Below are positions 1-4,897 of a stretch of 5,675 nt of DNA, in pieces. This stretch comes from Clostridiales bacterium. Lineage in GTDB: Bacteria > Bacillota > Clostridia > Christensenellales > Aristaeellaceae. The stretch spans positions 1 through 5,675 of the forward strand of contig DXVG01000127.1 of assembly GCA_019409045.1 (NCBI GenBank), written 5' to 3'. Both the position numbers and the translations under genes were made by a program. The notes beneath the pieces are model-generated. The model made no database searches. It was not told the DNA's origin and worked only from the letters and a program-made list of their open reading frames with translations. The first letter of the stretch is position 1; the number at the start of each line of letters is the position of its first letter.

Positions 1-1214
1 GCATCACCCACGCCAACTACATCCCCCTGATGATGAGCCGCGACCGCGCCGTGCGGGAGGCGGCGTTCACCGGCCTGTACGAGACCTACAAGTCCTTCTC
101 GGCCACCATCCCCGCGCTGTACGACGCCTCCGTGCGCGCAGACATGTTCGCCGCGCGCACCGCCAGGCACGCAAGCGCGCTGGAGGCGGCGCTGTTTCCG
201 GATCAGGTGCCCGTGAGCGTTTACGACAACCTCGTCTCCTGCGTGCGGCGGCACATCCCCGCGCTGGCGCGGTTCGTGCAGCGCAACGGGGAACTGATCG
301 GCGTGGACCACATGCGCATGATCGACCTGTATGTGCCCGCCGTCGAGGGCTTTGAGATCAAATTGCCCTTTGACGAGGCCTACGAGCTGGTGGTGGACGC
401 GCTTTCCGCGCTCGGGGAGGACTATCAGGCCATCCTGCGCAGGGCGCGCGAGGAGCGCTGGATCGACGTGTATGAAAACGAGGGCAAGTCCGCGGGCGCG
501 TACTCGTGGGGCACCTACGGCACGCATCCGTATGTGCTGCTCAACTACAAGGAGAACCTCGATTCCGTGCTCACCATCGCCCACGAGATGGGGCACTCCG
601 TCCACACCTACCTGAGCAACCGGAACCAGCCGTATCTGGACGCGGAGTACTCCCTGTTCGTGGCGGAGGTGGCCTCCACCACCAACGAGATACTCGTCCT
701 GCGCGCCCTGATGGAGCGCTATAAAGGCGACCGGCAGGCGCAGGCCTTCCTCGTCTGGCACCTGCTCGACAGCTTCCGCGGCACGGTGTTCCGCCAGACG
801 ATGTTCGCCGAGTTCGAGCGCGAGGCGCACGCCATGGCCGAGCGCGGCGAGGCGCTGACCGCCCAGAGCCTGAACGCCGTCTACGCCGCCCTCAACGCCG
901 CCTACTACCCGCAGGTGGAGCAGGACGCGCTCATCGCCTGGGAGTGGATGCGCATCCCCCACTTCTACAACGCCTTCTACGTCTACAAGTACGCCACCGG
1001 CTTCTCGGCGGCCATGGCGCTTTCCGAGGCCATCCGCACCGAGGGCGCGCCCGCCGTGGCCCGCTACAAGCGGTTCCTCTCGCTGGGCTCAAGCGTTCCG
1101 CCGCTGGAGGCGCTGCGCGTGGCGGGCGTGGACATGGAGGGCCCCGGCGCGGTGGAGAGCGCCCTTGCCGCCTTCGACGCGCTGGTGGAGGAATACCTCC
1201 AGCTCACAAAGTAA
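1..1214 (+). CDS. pepF: Oligoendopeptidase F (peptidase family M3B), 5'-truncated by window edge
   Basis: Cytosolic zinc metallopeptidase that cleaves short peptides, family M3B. The frame is open from base 3; the first visible residues (ITHANYIPLMM) match an internal family segment, so the Met codons at 30 and 33 are not the start. About 400 residues are visible; PepF proteins are usually near 600, so roughly 190-200 N-terminal residues lie outside. The zinc site HEMGH is at 582-596 (two His ligands and the catalytic Glu), and the third ligand Glu is in FVAEVASTTNE, its codon at 666-668, 24 residues after the second His, the usual M3 spacing. Other family blocks are WIDVYENEGKSAGAYSWG, FRGTVFRQTMFAEFE and the substrate-binding HFYNAFYVYKYATG near the C-terminus. 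No signal peptide can be assessed. The stop is TAA at 1212-1214, 14 nt before the first intergenic palindrome. Family assignment is secure; physiological substrates are unknown. Confidence 0.95.
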   Translation, partial: ITHANYIPLMMSRDRAVREAAFTGLYETYKSFSATIPALYDASVRADMFAARTARHASALEAALFPDQVPVSVYDNLVSCVRRHIPALARFVQRNGELIGVDHMRMIDLYVPAVEGFEIKLPFDEAYELVVDALSALGEDYQAILRRAREERWIDVYENEGKSAGAYSWGTYGTHPYVLLNYKENLDSVLTIAHEMGHSVHTYLSNRNQPYLDAEYSLFVAEVASTTNEILVLRALMERYKGDRQAQAFLVWHLLDSFRGTVFRQTMFAEFEREAHAMAERGEALTAQSLNAVYAALNAAYYPQVEQDALIAWEWMRIPHFYNAFYVYKYATGFSAAMALSEAIRTEGAPAVARYKRFLSLGSSVPPLEALRVAGVDMEGPGAVESALAAFDALVEEYLQLTK

Positions 1215-1221
1215 TCTGCAC

Positions 1222-1251
1222 AAAAAAAGCCCGGCACGCATTCGTGCCGGG
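1222..1251 (-). terminator. Intrinsic terminator for the minus-strand operon (left palindrome copy)
   Basis: Read on the minus strand, a perfect 9-bp GC-rich stem with a 4-nt loop (arms 1230-1238 and 1243-1251) is followed by one C and then seven T (complement of A1222-A1228). This is a canonical intrinsic terminator for transcripts coming from mrfA. On the plus strand the same hairpin is followed by GCAGGATG with no T-run, so it should not terminate pepF transcripts efficiently. It lies about 240 nt past the mrfA stop, unusually far, because the 200-bp block and a second palindrome copy lie between. Confidence 0.75.
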
Positions 1252-1252
1252 G
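1229..1252. repeat. 24-bp direct repeat, left copy (palindromic)
   Basis: Identical over 24 bases to 1453-1476. It consists of G, the arm CCCGGCACG, the loop CATT, the arm CGTGCCGGG and a final G. Identity stops on both sides: A1228 differs from G1452 and C1253 from T1477. Together the copies bracket a 200-bp block with terminal inverted repeats, so a target duplication or a recombination-derived duplication is likely. Confidence 0.95.
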
Positions 1253-1270
1253 CAGGATGTTGACAAAGTC
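1253..1270. repeat. Left terminal inverted repeat of the 200-bp block
   Basis: Pairs without gaps with 1435-1452. Thirteen of 18 positions are Watson-Crick matches. Four of the other five are G-T pairs that would be tolerated as G-U in plus-strand RNA; only A1257 against C1448 is a true mismatch there. The strongest run is TGACAAAG, 1261-1268 against 1437-1444. Confidence 0.75.
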
Positions 1271-1274
1271 AACA
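1258..1274. repeat. Short palindrome TGTTGAC-AAA-GTCAACA
   Basis: Perfect 7-bp arms (1258-1264 and 1268-1274) around a 3-nt AAA spacer. It overlaps the left terminal inverted repeat, so the local hairpin and the long-range end-to-end pairing exclude each other. The right terminus has no matching palindrome, so the two ends of the block are not equivalent. Confidence 0.6.
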
Positions 1275-1316
1275 GACTGCCAGGGCGTTGAGAAAGCCCG
1301 CAAGCCAAGGAAGCGA

Positions 1317-1367
1317 GCTTGCAAACAAGGGAGCTTACTTAGACGTAAGTGACCGCAGTTTGCAAGC
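1317..1367. repeat. Nested inverted repeat inside the element
   Basis: The arms GCTTGCAAAC (1317-1326) and GTTTGCAAGC (1358-1367) are perfect reverse complements. The 31-nt loop contains a smaller hairpin with ACTTA (1337-1341) and TAAGT (1346-1350) around GACG. The first six bases of the left arm, GCTTGC, can instead pair with GCAAGC at 1300-1305, so two mutually exclusive folds are possible. No function is recognised. Confidence 0.6.
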
Positions 1368-1383
1368 GATGCTGACGCAGGAA

Positions 1384-1427
1384 GCAAAAATCACTTCCGC
1401 TTGTCTTCCTTCGGAAGTGATTTTTGC
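1384..1427. terminator. Bidirectional terminator-like 16-bp hairpin within the element
   Basis: A perfect 16-bp stem pairs 1384-1399 with 1412-1427 around a 12-nt loop (1400-1411). The upper nine pairs (TCACTTCCG with CGGAAGTGA) sit on an A5/T5 base, so each strand shows a stem followed by TTTTTGC. That is the usual look of a bidirectional intrinsic terminator and could stop pepF transcripts coming from the left as well as mrfA transcripts from the right. The stem is less GC-rich than the flanking palindromes, so its strength is uncertain. A smaller CTTCC/GGAAG hairpin (1405-1417) could compete with it. Confidence 0.6.
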
Positions 1428-1434
1428 GTTTGGG

Positions 1435-1452
1435 GGCTTTGTCAGCGCTCTG
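1435..1452. repeat. Right terminal inverted repeat of the 200-bp block
   Basis: Partner of 1253-1270. Its reverse complement begins CAGAGCGCTGACAAAG and aligns gap-free with the left end from the outermost base. The last base, G1452, directly abuts the right 24-bp direct repeat. Confidence 0.75.
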
Positions 1453-1476
1453 GCCCGGCACGCATTCGTGCCGGGG
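1453..1476. repeat. 24-bp direct repeat, right copy (palindromic)
   Basis: Exact copy of 1229-1252 in the same orientation, 224 bp downstream. It is followed at once by five T, whereas the left copy is preceded by seven A. The copy ends 11 nt before the mrfA stop codon, so a terminator originally placed here would have served both convergent genes closely. Confidence 0.95.
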
Positions 1477-1481
1477 TTTTT
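1454..1481 (+). terminator. Intrinsic terminator, plus strand (right palindrome copy)
   Basis: Arms 1454-1462 (CCCGGCACG) and 1467-1475 (CGTGCCGGG) pair perfectly around the loop CATT, followed by G and then T1477-T1481. This is a canonical rho-independent terminator for plus-strand transcripts from pepF, lying 239 nt past its stop codon. On the minus strand no T-run follows the hairpin, so mrfA transcripts should read through it. Confidence 0.75.
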
Positions 1482-1487
1482 CGCGCC

Positions 1488-3755
1488 TCACGCCCGGTCG
1501 AGCATGCGCCCGAGCAGGCGCAGCAGCGTGCCCTTGGCGCCTTTGCCCGCCGTCGCGCCCACGCAGCTCGGGCATCCATCCTCGCAGGGGCAGGCGGCGA
1601 GCACCTCCCGCGCCCGCGCGAACAGCTCCCTGTCCATCTCGAACACGCGCTCGGACAGGCCCACGCCGCCGGGAATGGCGTCGTAGAGGAAGATGGTCGG
1701 CTTGCCGGTGTAGGGGTCGCGCACATGGTAGCTCACGCGCACGTCCTGCGGCGCGCACATCAGGTACATGGGCGCCATGTGGCGCAGTATGTGCGCCAGG
1801 CCGACCATGGCGTCCTTCACCGCCTCGCGGTCGCCCTCCTGCTCCAGCCAGTCCGGGAACGTCCACCACGCGGCGGTGGTCTGCATCTCCAGCTCCGGCA
1901 GCGTCACCGGGCCCCAGCCGAGATTTTCGTGCGTGTCGAAGCGTATCTTCTTAAACAGCGTGACGATGGAGCTGACCAGCACCTCGCCGCGCGAACGCGC
2001 AAGCTCGCCGGACGCGCGCGTCTCAAACTCGTCGAGCACCTTCAGGCTGGTGGTGAGGTCCGCGTCCGTGTAATAGCCCACGTCCACGCGGCGCACATAG
2101 GCCTTCTTGTCGTCAAAGTCCAGCTTTTCCACCTGATACTGGCTGCCCTCGTGCATGTAGATGGCGTACTGGTGCAAAAGCATCGGCACGGTGAAGCGGT
2201 CCATCTCGCCGATGACGCGGTGCTTCCCGGGGTTGGAGATGTCCACGATGAGGAAGTTCTGGTCGCTGGCCGAGCGCAGGTTGATGCCCGCCTGCGGAAA
2301 CTCCTCCGCCATCCAGTAGTACCGCCCGGCGACGTGGCGCAAGATCGCCTGATCGCACAGGTAATCGAGCAGCTCCTTCGTGTCCGCAACGCCGTCGAGC
2401 ATCTCGCCGTCCTCGAAGGGCAGCTCGTAGGCGGCGCACTTGACGTGGTTGAGCAGTATGTACAGGTTGTTCGGGTCGATCAGCGCGCACTCGGACGGCT
2501 GGCCGAAGAAGTAGTCCGGATGGGTGACGATGTACTGGTCCAGCGGCGCGGAGCTGGCCACGAATATGGTCAGGCTCTTTTCCCCGCGCCGGCCCGCGCG
2601 GCCCGCCTGCTGCCATGTGCTGGCGATGGTGCCGGGATAGCCGCACAGCACGCACGCGTCGAGCTGGCCGATGTCTATGCCCAGCTCCAGAGCGTTTGTG
2701 GAGATCACGGTGCTGATGTTCCCGGCGCGCAGCTCGCGCTCGATCTCGCGCCGCTGCGTGGGCAGATAGCCGCCGCGATAGCCGCGCACGCGCCCCGCGT
2801 TGCCCAGGGGATCGCGCACCATGTCCTTTAAGTAGCGCACCAGCACCTCCACCGTCAGCCGCGAGCGCGCGAACACGATCGCCTGCACGCCCGCGTGCAG
2901 AAGCCCGGCGGCGATGTTGCGCGTCTCGGGGATGGAGCCCGCGCGTATGCCGAGCTGGCGGTTGACCACCGGCGGGTTGTAGAACACCACATGCCGCTCC
3001 CCCGCGGGCGCGCCGTTGTCGTCGATGAGGCGCACGGGGCGGCCGATCATGGCCTCGGCGTGCTCGCCGGGGTTTGCGATGGTGGCCGAACAGCAGATGA
3101 ACGTGGGGTCCGCGCCGTAGAAGCGGCAGATGCGCCTGAGCCTGCGCACCACGTTTGCGAGGTTGGAGCCAAACACGCCGCGATAGGCGTGTATCTCGTC
3201 GATGACCACATACTTCAGGTTCTCAAACAGCTTGACCCACTTGGCGTGGTGCGGCAATATGCCCTGATGGAGCATGTCGGGGTTGGTCACCACCACATGC
3301 CCCGCCTGGCGAATGGCCGTGCGCGCCGAGGCGGGCGTGTCCCCGTCGTATGTGTAGGCCCGCACCTCCACGCCCATGTCCTCGATCAGCGCGTACAGCT
3401 CCGCCGCCTGGTCGCTGGAGAGCGCCTTGGTGGGGAATATGTACAGCGCGCGGCTGGATGGGTCCTTGAGGATCGCGTCCAGCACGGGCGCGTTGTAGCA
3501 CAGCGTCTTGCCCGACGCGGTGGGCGTGACCACCACCACGTCCTCGCCCGCGAGCGCCGCGTCCATCGCCATGCGCTGGTGGACGTAGGGCCGCTCAATG
3601 CCGCGGCGGCGCAGGGCCTGCGTCACGCGCGCGTCCAGCGCCTCGGGAAAGTCGGCGTACCGCGCCTCCCGCGCGGGCAGCACGCGCCACGCGGCCACGT
3701 TTTTCATAAAGCCCGGGCTGTTTTGAAGCTGCCGGATGTATTGCTCGACGTTCAT
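1488..3755 (-). CDS. mrfA: DEAD/DEAH-box DNA repair helicase with C-terminal four-Cys DUF1998 region (MrfA/YprA family)
   Basis: Superfamily 2 DNA helicase of the MrfA (YprA) type; B. subtilis MrfA works in repair of mitomycin C lesions. The 755-residue length is close to that protein (about 750). Visible motifs: Walker A TPTASGKT (77-84), FPTKAL (107-112), TNPDML (157-162), motif II DEIH (186-189), motif III SAT (223-225), IVFARSR (293-299), STNALELGIDIG (352-363) and motif VI QQAGRAGRR (382-390). Residues about 430-700 match the family's C-terminal region, and CPCEDGCPSC holds the conserved CxCxxxCxxC metal-binding cysteines (C722, C724, C728, C731). The ATG at 3753-3755 overlaps the thiI stop as ATGA, and GGAG (complement of 3761-3764) lies 5 nt upstream inside thiI, which supports this start and translational coupling. 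The partner exonuclease gene mrfB is not adjacent; the operon ends after this gene. All helicase motifs are intact. Family is secure; the exact repair role is inferred from homology. Confidence 0.92.
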   Translation of the reverse strand: MNVEQYIRQLQNSPGFMKNVAAWRVLPAREARYADFPEALDARVTQALRRRGIERPYVHQRMAMDAALAGEDVVVVTPTASGKTLCYNAPVLDAILKDPSSRALYIFPTKALSSDQAAELYALIEDMGVEVRAYTYDGDTPASARTAIRQAGHVVVTNPDMLHQGILPHHAKWVKLFENLKYVVIDEIHAYRGVFGSNLANVVRRLRRICRFYGADPTFICCSATIANPGEHAEAMIGRPVRLIDDNGAPAGERHVVFYNPPVVNRQLGIRAGSIPETRNIAAGLLHAGVQAIVFARSRLTVEVLVRYLKDMVRDPLGNAGRVRGYRGGYLPTQRREIERELRAGNISTVISTNALELGIDIGQLDACVLCGYPGTIASTWQQAGRAGRRGEKSLTIFVASSAPLDQYIVTHPDYFFGQPSECALIDPNNLYILLNHVKCAAYELPFEDGEMLDGVADTKELLDYLCDQAILRHVAGRYYWMAEEFPQAGINLRSASDQNFLIVDISNPGKHRVIGEMDRFTVPMLLHQYAIYMHEGSQYQVEKLDFDDKKAYVRRVDVGYYTDADLTTSLKVLDEFETRASGELARSRGEVLVSSIVTLFKKIRFDTHENLGWGPVTLPELEMQTTAAWWTFPDWLEQEGDREAVKDAMVGLAHILRHMAPMYLMCAPQDVRVSYHVRDPYTGKPTIFLYDAIPGGVGLSERVFEMDRELFARAREVLAACPCEDGCPSCVGATAGKGAKGTLLRLLGRMLDRA

Positions 3756-4894
3756 GCGATCTCCACGCGCGTGTTTGCCACCGCCTCGGCCACCAGCGCC
3801 TCTACGTCGAGCTTGCGCTCGGCGTCCGGCATGGTCTCCAGCCGGGGCTTTGTGACCGGGTGGCGGGGCGTAAACACGGTGCAGCAGTCCTCATAGGGCA
3901 GTATCGACGTCTCATAGGTGCCGATCCTCTCGGCGATCTCGGTGATCTCCAGCTTGTCCAGCCCGATCAGCGGACGGAACACGGGCATCTGCACCACCGC
4001 GTCCGTGCAGGCAATGGCCTCCATGGTCTGGCTGGCCACCTGCCCCAGGCTCTCGCCGGTGATGAGCGCGCGCGCGCCGAAGTCCCGCGCCAGCCGCTCG
4101 GCGATGCGCATCATGAAGCGGCGCGTGATCAGCGTCCCGAGCCCCTCGGGGCACTTTTCGTGGATCTCGGTCTGCACCTTCGTGAAGGGCACGAGGTAGA
4201 CGCGCATGCCGTTTTCGTACTCGCCGAGTATCTTCGCGAGCCTGAGCACCTTGTCCAGCGCCAGCTCGCCCGTGTACGGCGGGCTCTGGAAGTGTATCGC
4301 GCACGTCGCCACGCCGCGCTTCATCAGCTGATAGCCCGCCACGGGGCTGTCGATGCCGCCCGAGAGCAAGAGCGCCGCCTTGCCGCCCGTGCCCATCGGC
4401 ATGCCGCCCACGGCCTTCCACTCCTCGACGCAGACATAGGCATGGTCGCGTATCTCCACGTTCAGGCGGTGCTGCGGGTGATGCACGTCCACCGAGAGCG
4501 CCGGGTTGGCCGAGAGCACGCGGCCGCCGATCTCCCGCGCCAGAACCATGGAATCCATGGGAAAGTACTTGTCCGAGCGGCGCGCGAACACCTTGAACGT
4601 GCCCGACAGGGGGCGCATCATCTCCACGCACCGCTCCGCCACGGCCTCGAAATCCTTGTCCAGCTCCCACGCGGGGCTGACCGAGTGCACGCCGAACACG
4701 CGGCGCACGCGCTCGGCGCAGGCGCGCATGTCCGCCACGCCCGCGACGTATATGCGCGAATCCGCGAGCCACACCTGCCCGCCCAGCGGCTTGACCGCGC
4801 GGCGGACGTTCTCGGTGAGCGTCTTGAGAAAATAGGGGCGGTTCTGCCCCTTGAGGTGGACCTCGCCAAAGCGAACGAGCAGTACTTCTCTCAT
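3752..4894 (-). CDS. thiI: tRNA 4-thiouridine synthase ThiI, short form without rhodanese domain
   Basis: Adenylates U8 of tRNA with ATP and transfers persulfide sulfur to make 4-thiouridine; in many bacteria it also supplies sulfur for the thiamine thiazole. The order is an N-terminal ferredoxin-like region (about 1-60, starting REVLLVRFGEVHLKGQNRP), a THUMP domain (about 60-165) and a PP-loop ATPase with SGGIDSPVAG at 178-187 and the ThiI signature ITGESLGQVASQT at 278-290. YEDCCTVF (334-341) holds C337/C338, one of which should be the conserved catalytic Cys equivalent to C344 of E. coli ThiI. The protein ends at residue 380 with no rhodanese domain, so the second sulfur-carrying Cys of the E. 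coli enzyme is absent. B. subtilis ThiI is likewise short and is served by a dedicated desulfurase, NifZ. The desulfurase gene upstream fits this, its stop 3 nt before the thiI ATG. Start choice is supported by AGAGGAGA 6-7 nt upstream. The TGA stop overlaps the mrfA start. Confidence 0.96.
   Translation of the reverse strand: MREVLLVRFGEVHLKGQNRPYFLKTLTENVRRAVKPLGGQVWLADSRIYVAGVADMRACAERVRRVFGVHSVSPAWELDKDFEAVAERCVEMMRPLSGTFKVFARRSDKYFPMDSMVLAREIGGRVLSANPALSVDVHHPQHRLNVEIRDHAYVCVEEWKAVGGMPMGTGGKAALLLSGGIDSPVAGYQLMKRGVATCAIHFQSPPYTGELALDKVLRLAKILGEYENGMRVYLVPFTKVQTEIHEKCPEGLGTLITRRFMMRIAERLARDFGARALITGESLGQVASQTMEAIACTDAVVQMPVFRPLIGLDKLEITEIAERIGTYETSILPYEDCCTVFTPRHPVTKPRLETMPDAERKLDVEALVAEAVANTRVEIA
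3761..3764 (-). promoter_or_regulatory. Ribosome binding site of mrfA, within thiI
   Basis: GGAG on the minus strand, 5 nt before the mrfA ATG. It is formed by the Val-Glu codons four and three before the thiI stop (GTG GAG ATC GCA TGA). Together with the ATGA overlap, it shows mrfA is likely translated by ribosomes finishing thiI. Confidence 0.75.
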
Positions 4895-4897
4895 GCG

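Larger units (their letters stand above)
1253..1452. mobile_element. Putative 200-bp MITE-like/REP-like non-coding element
   Basis: This block lies exactly between two identical 24-bp direct repeats. Its two ends are ungapped imperfect inverted repeats starting at the first and last base (CAG, then variable positions, then TGACAAAG): 12 of the first 16 positions match and every mismatch there is a transition. It is rich in further palindromes: arms TGTTGAC/GTCAACA around AAA at 1258-1274, GGGC/GCCC at 1283-1299, a 10-bp inverted repeat at 1317-1326/1358-1367, and a perfect 16-bp hairpin at 1384-1427. Reading frames through it are open only by chance and show no recognisable protein, and no transposase is encoded, so any movement would need one acting in trans. 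It sits between the stops of two convergent genes, where insertion is harmless. Alternatives are a structured RNA element or a terminator duplicated by replication slippage. Calling it mobile is inference; the repeat geometry is directly visible. Confidence 0.6.
1215..1487. other. Convergent intergenic region between pepF and mrfA
   Basis: These 273 bp separate the facing stop codons. They hold two identical palindromes, the 200-bp block with terminal inverted repeats, an A/T-run hairpin, and T-runs at opposite outer edges (T7 on the minus strand at 1222-1228, T5 on the plus strand at 1477-1481). Without the extra 224 bp the gap would be 49 bp with one bidirectional terminator. Transcripts from both genes that pass the internal hairpin would overlap antisense to each other. 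No convincing protein gene, tRNA or promoter is seen. Confidence 0.8.

Noticed and set aside
30..35. ATG codons at 30 and 33 as the start of pepF
   Set aside because: The upstream in-frame codons from base 3 already match conserved internal PepF sequence, so these are internal methionines.
1260..1265. TTGACA matching a sigma-70 -35 box in the left end of the element
   Set aside because: No -10-like hexamer lies 16-18 nt downstream (the region is GGGCGT and similar). The motif is explained by the palindrome and the terminal inverted repeat.
1229..1476. Two copies of a short palindromic repeat as a minimal CRISPR array
   Set aside because: The 200-bp spacing is far longer than CRISPR spacers, the repeat is a terminator hairpin, and no cas gene is nearby.
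1288..1686. Possible small protein gene running from the element into the mrfA 3' end on the plus strand
   Set aside because: No ribosome binding site before the ATG at 1288, the frame passes through terminator hairpins, and its second half is antisense to mrfA.
1401..2831. Long plus-strand open frame (476 codons) opposite mrfA
   Set aside because: It lies antisense to a helicase with all motifs intact. Its translation is low-complexity, rich in Ala, Arg, His and Val, with no recognisable domain, as expected for an opposite frame in GC-rich DNA.
2895..3896. Plus-strand open frame (333 codons) opposite mrfA and the thiI 3' end
   Set aside because: Antisense shadow: it crosses the boundary of two well-supported genes and has no family motif.
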